A stretch of 64,000 nucleotides of DNA from SKHV01 sp963678565. Its GTDB lineage: Bacteria > Bacteroidota > Bacteroidia > Bacteroidales > Prolixibacteraceae. Positions 9,160 through 18,053 of the stretch are shown here, in pieces. Positions within the stretch are counted from its first letter, which is position 1. The number at the start of each line of letters is the position of its first letter. The position numbers were made by a program, and so were the translations under genes. Location of the stretch: contig OY782875.1 in assembly GCA_963678565.1 (NCBI GenBank), forward strand, positions 2,914,001-2,978,000. The letters run 5' to 3'. The notes beneath the pieces are model-generated. The model had not been told where the DNA came from. It worked only from the letters and a program-made list of their open reading frames with translations, and searched no databases.

Positions 9160-12100
9160 ATGAAGCAGTTAACGCGATTTTCAGTTAATTATCCGGTTAC
9201 CATCCTTATGTTGGTTCTGGCTATCGGACTGTTAGGCTACATATCATTCACAAAAATAGGGATTGACCTTTTCCCCAATTTGAACAATCCAAAATTATAT
9301 GTTGAAGTTTCAGCAGGTGAAAGACCACCTGAAGAAATGGAGAATCTATTTGTAGAAGCCATCGAATCACAAGCAATCCGTCAAAGCGACGTATCCGAAG
9401 TTTCTTCAGTTACCACCGTTGGATATGCTTTGCTAACCATAGAATATTCATGGAATAAAGATATGGACGAAGCCTTCCTCGACTTACAGAAAGCAATTAA
9501 TTCTTTTGCTCAAAGCAACAATATCGATGAAATAAACATCAGTCAATACGATCCAAATGCAACACCGGTCATGGTTATAGCTTTAGAAAACGATAGTATT
9601 TCTGATTTAAATGAAATTCGAAAGGTCGCAGAGAACTATATCAAAAACGAACTAATTCGATTAGAAGGAGTTGCCGATGTTAAACTAACAGGAGAACAAG
9701 AAAGCGAAGTGGTGATCGAAACCGATCCCTATATGCTTGAAGCCTTCAATTTAACCGCCAACACCATTGCCAACCAAATTAACACCTACAACACCAATGT
9801 TTCGGGAGGATCAATCGAAGAGCAAGGAACTCGATACAGTATCAAAGGGGTAAGTATGGTTCGCAACACCGAAGATTTAAAAAGAATTATTGTTGGAACC
9901 CATGTCGCAGAAACAGATGATGGAACTACTGGGGAAACTACTCCAATTTATTTAAGCGATGTTGCTACCATTAAATCAATTAATAAAGATCCCGATTCAT
10001 ACGTTCGTTACAACGGTAAATATTGTATTGGTTTATCGGTTTACAAAGAACCTAAATTTAATACAGTAAAAGCGGTTGAAGAATTAAAAAAGAAACTTGT
10101 AAGCATCGAGAAATCCTTACCCGGTTACAAATTAGATACAGTTAAGGATCAGGGTAGTTTCATCGACGAATCAATTATGGAAGTACGCGACTCAGCCTTG
10201 TACGGAATTATTCTGGCTGTAATCGTCATCTTCATCTTCTTGCGTCAAATTCGCCCTACCCTGGTAATTAGTATTGCCATTCCTATTTCAATTGTAGCCA
10301 CTTTTGTTTTGATGTATTTCCTAGGATTAAGTTTCAACATTATGACCCTAGGAGGATTAGCATTGGGGGCTGGTATGCTCGTGGATAACGCCATTATTGT
10401 AATGGAAAATATTTACAGGCACATGGAGAAGGGAAAATCCGTTTTCAAAGCTGCCATTAAAGGGACCGCCGAAGTTGGGGGTGCAATTACAGCCTCAACC
10501 TTGACCACCATTGTGGTATTCTTACCAATTGTTTACATGCATGGAGCATCAAGTGAATTATTTAAAGACCAAGCCTGGACAGTTGCATTCTCGTTAATCT
10601 CTTCCTTATTTGTTGCCATTTTGGTAATGCCGGTTTTAGTGACCAAAATTTTCAAGAAGAATGCAAAAATAAAACATAAAACAGTTCAGGTAAAAAGTTA
10701 CCGAAGATTATTAGAAACTGTATTGAAATACCGTTTTGCTGTTGTTGGAATTGCAGTTGCCTTAGTGGTTTCATCCTATTTATTGTTGCCAAAAATTGGA
10801 AGTGAATTTATGCCAACGTCTTCTTCCGACAATTTTACTGTTAACGTAAAATTACCACAAGGTACTGCGCTTGACAATACATCGGCTACAACCAAACAAA
10901 TCGAATCGATAATTTGGCAAGCTTTGCCCGAACAAATCGAATCAATTTATACCGAAAACGGAATTGCATCGAACAGTCAAACACAGACTTCGAATGCCTC
11001 GGAAAACGAAGCTTCTATTTTCATCAGACTTACTGAATGTGGTCAACATCAATACGAATCGGTACTAAAACAAATCGATCATTTATTAGCGCAAAACGAC
11101 CAATTGGAATTCACCTTTCAAAAAGATGAAACCAGTTTACAATCCATATTAGGAAACAGTGATGCTCCGGTAGTGGTTGAAGTTATTGGAGAAGAACTCG
11201 ATGTAATTTCAACTGTCACTGAGCAAACAAAAGAAATTATAGCCACCATTCCGGGCTTATACAACATTGAAACTTCGATCGAAGATGGTGCTCCTGAAAT
11301 TGACATCGAAATTGATCGTGTACGTGCTGGAATTTATGGCATTGATATTAACACAATTATCACCCAGGTTCAGAATCGCCTAGAAGGAACCAATGCCGGA
11401 GAATTTGAAGAGAGCGGTGAAATGATGGACATCACCATCAAACAGCCAAAAGTTTCAATTAGTGAATTGGCAAACCTTGAAATCAGAAGTGGTGAAGCAG
11501 TTTATCGATTAACCGATTTAGCAATCATTAAATACAATAATTTACCACGCGAAATTCATCGTCGAAACCAAAATAGAATTGGAAAAATTACCGCTTCTAC
11601 CGACAACTCTAAACCTTTAGATCAATTGGTTGCGAGTATCAACGAAAAATTGGAAACAATCCCGTTACCAACCAACTATCGTTACGAAATTGCTGGCGAA
11701 GAAGTGAAACGTACCGAATCGATGGGCGACTTAACTTTCGCCTTGATTCTTGCAATCATTTTGGTTTACATGGTTATGGCTGCTCAATTTGAATCGTTGA
11801 TCAATCCATTTGTTATCCTGTTAACCATTCCTTTGGCATTAGTTGGTGTTGTTTTTACCTTCATGATAATTGGAAAACCATTTAACATCATGGCCTTTAT
11901 CGGTATGATTATGCTGATAGGTATTGCTGTAAATGATTCCATCATCTTTATCGATGCGATTAACAAACTTCGAGCAAAAGGAATGGCTAAAAAAGAGGCA
12001 ATTATTCAAGCCGGACAACAACGTATTCGTCCAATAATCATGACCAGTTTAACAACCATTCTAGCATTGATTCCATTAACACTTGGATTTGGAAGTGGTG

Positions 12101-12240
12101 CAAGTTTGCGCTCTCCAATGGCTTGGGCTGTTATTGGTGGTTTAGTTACCTCTACTTTCTTAACCTTGATTGTAATTCCATCGGTATACTGGATATTGGA
12201 TTTCAGAAAAGATCCAGCATTGGAAGAAAAGAGTAAGTAA
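9160..12240 (+). CDS. RND-family efflux permease (HAE1-like)
   Basis: This 1026-residue protein has the normal AcrB-family length and layout: TM1 at the N-terminus, a large periplasmic loop, TM2-6 (about 335-500), TM7, a second periplasmic loop, and TM8-12 (about 855-1015). The TM4 relay motif reads GMLVDNAIIVMEN with Asp409-Asn410, not the Asp-Asp of AcrB. The TM10 position normally held by Lys reads AVNDSIIFID. These variants occur in many HAE-type pumps outside Proteobacteria, so proton coupling cannot be excluded. The gene is followed 46 bases later by a second RND gene, suggesting a heteromeric pump of the MdtBC kind. The substrate is unknown. Confidence 0.95.
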   Translation: MKQLTRFSVNYPVTILMLVLAIGLLGYISFTKIGIDLFPNLNNPKLYVEVSAGERPPEEMENLFVEAIESQAIRQSDVSEVSSVTTVGYALLTIEYSWNKDMDEAFLDLQKAINSFAQSNNIDEINISQYDPNATPVMVIALENDSISDLNEIRKVAENYIKNELIRLEGVADVKLTGEQESEVVIETDPYMLEAFNLTANTIANQINTYNTNVSGGSIEEQGTRYSIKGVSMVRNTEDLKRIIVGTHVAETDDGTTGETTPIYLSDVATIKSINKDPDSYVRYNGKYCIGLSVYKEPKFNTVKAVEELKKKLVSIEKSLPGYKLDTVKDQGSFIDESIMEVRDSALYGIILAVIVIFIFLRQIRPTLVISIAIPISIVATFVLMYFLGLSFNIMTLGGLALGAGMLVDNAIIVMENIYRHMEKGKSVFKAAIKGTAEVGGAITASTLTTIVVFLPIVYMHGASSELFKDQAWTVAFSLISSLFVAILVMPVLVTKIFKKNAKIKHKTVQVKSYRRLLETVLKYRFAVVGIAVALVVSSYLLLPKIGSEFMPTSSSDNFTVNVKLPQGTALDNTSATTKQIESIIWQALPEQIESIYTENGIASNSQTQTSNASENEASIFIRLTECGQHQYESVLKQIDHLLAQNDQLEFTFQKDETSLQSILGNSDAPVVVEVIGEELDVISTVTEQTKEIIATIPGLYNIETSIEDGAPEIDIEIDRVRAGIYGIDINTIITQVQNRLEGTNAGEFEESGEMMDITIKQPKVSISELANLEIRSGEAVYRLTDLAIIKYNNLPREIHRRNQNRIGKITASTDNSKPLDQLVASINEKLETIPLPTNYRYEIAGEEVKRTESMGDLTFALILAIILVYMVMAAQFESLINPFVILLTIPLALVGVVFTFMIIGKPFNIMAFIGMIMLIGIAVNDSIIFIDAINKLRAKGMAKKEAIIQAGQQRIRPIIMTSLTTILALIPLTLGFGSGASLRSPMAWAVIGGLVTSTFLTLIVIPSVYWILDFRKDPALEEKSK

Positions 12241-12286
12241 TATTTAGTAAAAACAACGGAATTTCCGGATATAACAATATATTAAT

Positions 12287-15200
12287 ATGGATTTTATCAT
12301 CCGAAGGAAGACATTAATTAGCATGCTGTTTGTGGCAATGACCATGATGGGAATTCTCTCCTACGATCGTTTGGAGATGGAGTTATATCCCACTCCGGAA
12401 ATGCCCTACCTCGTTGTAATGGTGAGCAGCCAAACTGAAATGAATCCTTCCTACATGGAGAAACAAGCCATTATTCCAATCGAAGGTGCAATTGGTCAAC
12501 TTGAAGGTATTGAAGAAATCACTTCAAACGTGTCTTCAAGAAACAGTAACATTCAAATTACCTACAACGATAAAACAAATTTGAAATTTGCCTACCTCCG
12601 ACTTCAAGAGAAGATGCAGGAAACACAACAAGAACTCGATAACGAATTTCAAATTACTGTAAACAGGGTTAATACAGAATCTATTTCGAACGAGTTTATG
12701 ACCCTGCAAATGTTGGGCGAAGGTGGTGTTGATCGCCTTCGGAACTTTGCGGATGAAGAAATCGTTGATAAAATTGAAAACATCGATGGAATTGCCAGTG
12801 TAAGGCTATACGGTGGTCGTTCAAAATCGGTTGAAATATATATGGACCCGGATGTTGCTGAAGCCTATAATTTAACACCTGCTCGTTTACGTCAATTACT
12901 TTCATCAGGTCAAAACGATCGCACCTACTTAGGAGAAGTATATCAGGCGAAAGAACGTTTCTTTGTAAATCTTACTGCTGAATTTTCGAATGTATCAGAT
13001 CTAGAGCAAGTAATTATCGATCAAAACGGTCCCATCTTACTGAAAGACATTGCTGAAATTACCTTCAGTACAAAAGAAGAAACTTCGTACAGTCGTTTAA
13101 ACGGTAAGGATGTAATTACCATGATGTTGGTCAGCGATGATTCAAAAAACTTAATTGAATTATCGCACAAAACACGCGATGCCATTGACGAGATCAATGA
13201 AAAATATAAATCATCGAATATTGAACTATTAGTGCAAAATGATAGTGCCGAGGTGATGGAAAGCAACATCGACCAAATTATTCATTTGGCTTTGGTCGGT
13301 GGAATTTTAGCAATCATCGTATTGTGGTACTTCTTGCGCAACTTCCGATTGGTTTTTGCAGTTGCCTTGGCCATTCCAATTTCGGTTTATACGGCCTTCA
13401 ACTTTTTCTATGCCTACGATATTAGCATCAACACCTTAACCTTGGTTGGAGTTGCTCTGGCCATAGGAATGCTCATCGATAACAGTGTGGTGGTGCTCGA
13501 AAATATTTATCGACTGGCGGCCACCGGAATGAAAAACAAACAAGCAGTACTGCAAGGTACCAAAGAGGTAATTCGATCAATTGTTGCAGCAACCTTAACG
13601 ACCATTTGTGTTTTCCTTCCATTTCTATTCTCAAGCGATGTGGTTACCAAATTACTTGGAAAACAAATTGGAGTATCCATTGTAGCGACCTTGCTCGTTT
13701 CCTTATTCGCAGCGCTACTATTTATCCCAATGATCACCCACTTCTTTATTAGCAGAAAGAAGAAACGAAGTGAAAGCTTAAATTTCGAAAATATATCAAC
13801 CCGTAACCGTTTGGTTCAAGTATATCTGCTGCTTTTAAAAGCCAGTATGCGTAACCCGGTTGTTACGGTGGTAATGGCGCTTACCGTATTCTTTGTAACA
13901 TTGGCTATAAGTGTAGGCCAAAACACCAATAATCTAAGCGAAGTTGAAACCAATACATTAACGATTTATGTAACCATGCCCACCGGTGCTTCGCTGGAAG
14001 CTACAGATGACCTGGTACGTAATCTTGAACAAGAATTACTAAAAGTTGAAGAACTCGATCAGTTAACCACTCAAGTTCAAGAAGAAACCGGAATTTTAAC
14101 AATGTTATTGGTTGAAAATTACGAAAAAGTAAATGACCGCGAACTCAGCGAAATAAAAGGTCAGGTTAAAAATTCAATGAATCGTTACGAACACCAAGCA
14201 GATCTTGATTTCCAACTAAGTAGTTCAAATAGCCGTTTTTCAGGCGCTGGTGGAGGCGCTGGAAATGCTGCAGGCCGAATGGAACGTATGCTTGGCATGG
14301 GTACAAAACAAGAGCGAATTATAGTTCGTGGGGAGGATTTTGAATTAATGAAGCAAGTGGCTGACGATCTTGAAGGTTATTTGACAGAAGAATTAGACGA
14401 AGTAAGTCGTGCTCGCGCCAATAGCTCAGGGAACACCCCAGAAGTACATCTTGATTTCAACGCTGAATTAATGGGCCGGAAAAATATTCCACTAAGCAAT
14501 GTAACTTCAGAATTGGGCTCCTTTAGTAACGAGGTTCAGTCGGGATTTACCTTTAAACAAGGAAACGAAGAATATGAAATTGTCATAAAAATGGATACTT
14601 CGGAACAGGTAGAAGCCAACAACATGTACGACTTGGAAAAACTTCAAATTCAAAGTTCCGACAATTCATCGTACGATTTACAGCATATTTCTACAATTTA
14701 TAAAAGCTGGGGTTTAACGCGAATCAATCGTGTCAATCAATCGAAAGAAATTGAAATCACCTATAGCTTTGAAAGTGAATACAACGAATCGAAGGACTTG
14801 CAAAAACAAGCGCGCGAAGCGGTTGACGAACTGGTAACAAATCTGAATATCCCTTCTGGAATTGCAATTGAAGTTATTCATGAAGAAGACGATTATGCAG
14901 AAATGAAAAAGCTGATCGGGATTGCCTTTATCTTAATATTCATGATTCTGGCTTCCGTTTTCGAATCCTTCTCTACCCCATTTGTATTAATGTTCTCAAT
15001 TCCAATGGCCGGAATTGGATCTTTATTGGGATTAATTCTTACCGGAAATCCTTTGTTAAATGCCAATACATTAATTGGTTTCTTGATACTGCTTGGAGTC
15101 GTCGTCAACAACGGAATTATTCTCATCGATTATAGCAACATACTAAAAAAACGAGGCTACCGTCAATCGAGAGCCTTAATGATGGCCGGACTGGCACGTT

Positions 15201-17032
15201 TACGCCCGATTATGATTACTGCGATTACAACCATCGCAGCTATGTTGCCATTGGCTCTAGGAAACTCAGAATATGTAGGCGTTATTGGTGCTCCATTTGC
15301 CATTACAGTAATTGGTGGTTTGGCCGTTAGTACCTTATTAACCTTGGTATTCTTACCAACAGTTTATTCGGGTTTAAACAATGCATTAGATTGGTTCCGT
15401 ACACTTCGAATTGAAATCAAAGCTTTGCAATTGATTATTTATGCAGTTGCCGGTTATTTTATTCTTACCGAAGTAGAAGAACTTGTATGGCAATTGATTG
15501 ATGTTATTGGCGTGGTAATGTTAGTTCCAGCGGTAATTTGGTTTATTCTTAACAGTTTACGCAAAGCAAGCGAAACCACCATACCGCAAGACGATACCAT
15601 TAAAATTAAAATCCAAAATCTGGTTAAAATTTACGAGCGGGAAAGCAGATTTGCTCGCGAATGGAATGCCGGAACAAAAATACGCGAACGTTTTGGAGAA
15701 GCAAAAATATACAAAACGTGGAAGGATTTAGATGAATTTACCTGGTTGATTCCCGTAATTTCAGGTTTAAGCTGGTTTACACTCTTGTATTTAAAACAAG
15801 CAGTTTGGCAGTTCCTATTCTTGGTAATTCTGTATTTCTTGGTGAAAAAAGTTTTTACGGTATTGCTAAAACTGGAAACATCAAAATCAAAAGGAACAGC
15901 TACTTTCAGCTTAAAAATAGTAAAAACGGCCACTTGGTTTGCGCATTGGATTTTACCAATTGCAGCCATCGCCTTTCTGTATTCCGAGCACAAAAACATT
16001 GGTGGTAGCATCGTTGTACTAGTGCTTTGGTATTTAGCTTTAGCGATTGATCGAATATCACGAAAAATTTACGACCAAGATATTAACATACAACGCTTAA
16101 CTGGGAAACGAAAAAAACTACGCAAAGCCATTTATTCCTTTGTGCTTTCAATTCCAATTATTGGGAAGAAGAAAAAACCATTTAAAGCACTTAAAGGTGT
16201 TTCCTTGGAAATCGAAAACGGAATGTATGGTTTGTTAGGCCCCAATGGTGCCGGAAAATCAACTTTGATGCGTGCCATTTGTGGAATTAACCAACAGAGT
16301 TATGGTAAGATTTGGTTCAACGATATCGATACTGAATTAAAACGTGAAGAACTACAAGGATTAATTGGATACTTGCCGCAAGAATTTGGAATGTACGAGA
16401 ACATGTCGTCGTGGGATTATCTGAATTACCAGGCAATTCTGAAAAAGATTACCAACAAACGAGTCCGCGAAGAGCGTGTACAGCACGTGTTAGAATCGGT
16501 TCACATGTGGGAAAACCGCAATAAGAAGATTGGATCGTTCTCCGGAGGTATGAAACAACGAATTGGTATTGCGCAAGTGCTGCTCCACTTACCACGCGTA
16601 TTAGTGGTGGATGAACCAACTGCAGGACTTGATCCGCGCGAGCGAATTCGTTTCAGAAACTTATTGGTAGAATTAAGCCGTAAGCGAATTGTAATTTTCT
16701 CGACACACATTATCGAAGACATTGCGAGCTCGTGTGACCAGTTGGCTGTATTGAAAAAAGGTGCAGTGCAATATGTTGGTTCTCCTAGAAAAATGACACA
16801 AACAGCTGTGGGGCATATTTGGATGATTACGATCCCAGCCAATCAGTTTGAGGAATATGCCAACAAATTGCATGTGATTCATCACTTGCGCGAAGGCGAC
16901 AACATTCGTATGCGTATTATTTCTGACGATCAACCTACAGAAGATGCAATTGAGGTGAAACCAAATCTTGAAGACGCTTATTTGTGGTTGCAAAAAACAA
17001 ACAAAAGTGGCTTTACCGACGCTAATTTTTAA
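12287..17032 (+). CDS. RND efflux permease fused to an ABC ATPase, with a membrane insert splitting the ABC domain
   Basis: This 1581-residue protein has three parts. Residues 1-1030 form a complete RND permease; the TM4 motif is GMLIDNSVVVLEN with Asp398-Asn399, and TM10 has VVVNNGIILID. Residues 1037-1295 add about six hydrophobic segments. Residues 1300-1581 form an ABC ATPase with intact motifs: Walker A GPNGAGKST (Lys1324), signature SGGM (1419-1422), Walker B VLVVDE (Asp1442, Glu1443) and H-loop His1474. The strand that should start the ABC fold, IKIKIQNLVKIY, sits at 1105-1116, about 183 residues before KALKGVSLEIENG (from Lys1300). The two parts match the adjacent N-terminal strands of the 2252 product, so the ABC domain appears to be interrupted by membrane helices. 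The frame is continuous, with no sign of an assembly join. An RND pump with its own ATPase is not a standard architecture. Confidence 0.93.
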   Translation: MDFIIRRKTLISMLFVAMTMMGILSYDRLEMELYPTPEMPYLVVMVSSQTEMNPSYMEKQAIIPIEGAIGQLEGIEEITSNVSSRNSNIQITYNDKTNLKFAYLRLQEKMQETQQELDNEFQITVNRVNTESISNEFMTLQMLGEGGVDRLRNFADEEIVDKIENIDGIASVRLYGGRSKSVEIYMDPDVAEAYNLTPARLRQLLSSGQNDRTYLGEVYQAKERFFVNLTAEFSNVSDLEQVIIDQNGPILLKDIAEITFSTKEETSYSRLNGKDVITMMLVSDDSKNLIELSHKTRDAIDEINEKYKSSNIELLVQNDSAEVMESNIDQIIHLALVGGILAIIVLWYFLRNFRLVFAVALAIPISVYTAFNFFYAYDISINTLTLVGVALAIGMLIDNSVVVLENIYRLAATGMKNKQAVLQGTKEVIRSIVAATLTTICVFLPFLFSSDVVTKLLGKQIGVSIVATLLVSLFAALLFIPMITHFFISRKKKRSESLNFENISTRNRLVQVYLLLLKASMRNPVVTVVMALTVFFVTLAISVGQNTNNLSEVETNTLTIYVTMPTGASLEATDDLVRNLEQELLKVEELDQLTTQVQEETGILTMLLVENYEKVNDRELSEIKGQVKNSMNRYEHQADLDFQLSSSNSRFSGAGGGAGNAAGRMERMLGMGTKQERIIVRGEDFELMKQVADDLEGYLTEELDEVSRARANSSGNTPEVHLDFNAELMGRKNIPLSNVTSELGSFSNEVQSGFTFKQGNEEYEIVIKMDTSEQVEANNMYDLEKLQIQSSDNSSYDLQHISTIYKSWGLTRINRVNQSKEIEITYSFESEYNESKDLQKQAREAVDELVTNLNIPSGIAIEVIHEEDDYAEMKKLIGIAFILIFMILASVFESFSTPFVLMFSIPMAGIGSLLGLILTGNPLLNANTLIGFLILLGVVVNNGIILIDYSNILKKRGYRQSRALMMAGLARLRPIMITAITTIAAMLPLALGNSEYVGVIGAPFAITVIGGLAVSTLLTLVFLPTVYSGLNNALDWFRTLRIEIKALQLIIYAVAGYFILTEVEELVWQLIDVIGVVMLVPAVIWFILNSLRKASETTIPQDDTIKIKIQNLVKIYERESRFAREWNAGTKIRERFGEAKIYKTWKDLDEFTWLIPVISGLSWFTLLYLKQAVWQFLFLVILYFLVKKVFTVLLKLETSKSKGTATFSLKIVKTATWFAHWILPIAAIAFLYSEHKNIGGSIVVLVLWYLALAIDRISRKIYDQDINIQRLTGKRKKLRKAIYSFVLSIPIIGKKKKPFKALKGVSLEIENGMYGLLGPNGAGKSTLMRAICGINQQSYGKIWFNDIDTELKREELQGLIGYLPQEFGMYENMSSWDYLNYQAILKKITNKRVREERVQHVLESVHMWENRNKKIGSFSGGMKQRIGIAQVLLHLPRVLVVDEPTAGLDPRERIRFRNLLVELSRKRIVIFSTHIIEDIASSCDQLAVLKKGAVQYVGSPRKMTQTAVGHIWMITIPANQFEEYANKLHVIHHLREGDNIRMRIISDDQPTEDAIEVKPNLEDAYLWLQKTNKSGFTDANF

Positions 17033-17099
17033 TTGCGTAAAGCAAGCTTTTGAAATAAAAGACTAAGGAACAAAGTTCTCAATCATAACAAACGAAAAA

Positions 17100-17807
17100 A
17101 TGAACTTAAATATATTAAATACTACTTGGTTGATGATTCGGTACAATTTAAAGATCATCTTTGGCAATAAATTTTTCTATTTCTTGCTTGCAGCTGTATT
17201 GATATTTCTAATAATTGTTGTCATCAACCTGAGCACTGGAGGATCATTTGAAATAGAAGATGCATACAGCGTACTCACCTTGTCGGGAGCGCTGGTTCTA
17301 TTCTACCCGCTAACCTTCGGGATTCAAAGTGACAAGGATGCTCGAACACTGGAAATTATTTTTGGAATTCCAGATTATCGGTATCGGGTTTGGTTTATGC
17401 GAAACTTGCTGATCTATGGAATTGTATTTTTGGTGATTACCGGATTGGCATTACTATTAAAAGCATCGTTGCTAAATTTTGAAATTCTACCCTTGGCATT
17501 TCAAGTATTGTTTCCACTATTATTTTTAGGAATGTTGGCCTTTTTTATCTCTACCTTAACCAAATCGGGAAATGCAACCGCCGTTATTATCATTTTAATC
17601 GGATTAGTATTTCTTATGTTTGGCGATGCAATTAATTTAGGCTATTGGAATATTTTCTTGAACCCTTTTGATGTACCTTCAAGAGGAAGCATTACAGCAT
17701 TTAACAGCTTAGTATTTAAAAATAGAATTTTTCTTACTGCAGGAGCAGTCATATTCTTGCTAGGAGGATTAATGCAATTACAACAACGCGAAAAGTTTTT
17801 GGGCTAA
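17100..17807 (+). CDS. ABC-2 type permease
   Basis: This 235-residue integral membrane protein has about six helices and no large soluble domain. It shows the ABC-2 hallmark after TM2: a charged cytoplasmic loop (SDKDARTLEIIFGIPDYRYRVWFMRN, summarised: acidic/Arg-rich then a G-P turn, about 80-105) leading into the next helix, as in NosY/YhaP-type permeases. It ends the transporter operon, 67 bases after the RND-ABC fusion, and is the obvious membrane partner for that fusion's ATPase domain. A strong hairpin terminator follows 35 bases downstream. The substrate cannot be inferred. Confidence 0.9.
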   Translation: MNLNILNTTWLMIRYNLKIIFGNKFFYFLLAAVLIFLIIVVINLSTGGSFEIEDAYSVLTLSGALVLFYPLTFGIQSDKDARTLEIIFGIPDYRYRVWFMRNLLIYGIVFLVITGLALLLKASLLNFEILPLAFQVLFPLLFLGMLAFFISTLTKSGNATAVIIILIGLVFLMFGDAINLGYWNIFLNPFDVPSRGSITAFNSLVFKNRIFLTAGAVIFLLGGLMQLQQREKFLG

Positions 17808-17841
17808 TACCATCAAGTATTTTTCTGAATAATAATAAAAC

Positions 17842-17877
17842 AAGCATGAATCTTTTGGGGTTCATGCTTTCTTTTTT
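17842..17877 (+). terminator. intrinsic terminator of the ABC-RND operon
   Basis: A perfect 9-bp stem AAGCATGAA/TTCATGCTT with a 10-base loop is followed by CTTTTTT. It lies 35 bases after the last gene of the transporter operon. The rest of the gap to 18054 holds no gene I would support: one 63-codon minus-strand frame runs through this hairpin and has no recognisable domain. Confidence 0.8.
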
Positions 17878-18053
17878 CCGGTCGGCCAATAAACTTGGTA
17901 TAGCCGAAGTCAATGGCATAAAGTAAAGCATTTGTGGTACTAGTGGCTTTCACAGCTTCTAAAACTAAATAAAACATAACCGTGAAACATATTTGTTGCG
18001 CCACACTCCCTCATTCAATAAGTATTTTATGAATTCTACTCTCCATCAAAAAT

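Noticed and set aside
15631..16011. 126-codon minus-strand ORF inside the RND-ABC fusion region
   Set aside because: Antisense shadow of the membrane insert; no domain, and the plus-strand frame is continuous with intact ABC motifs downstream.
17813..18004. 63-codon minus-strand ORF after the transporter operon
   Set aside because: It runs through the terminator hairpin at 17842-17877, has no recognisable domain or promoter, and its composition is not typical of the neighbouring genes.
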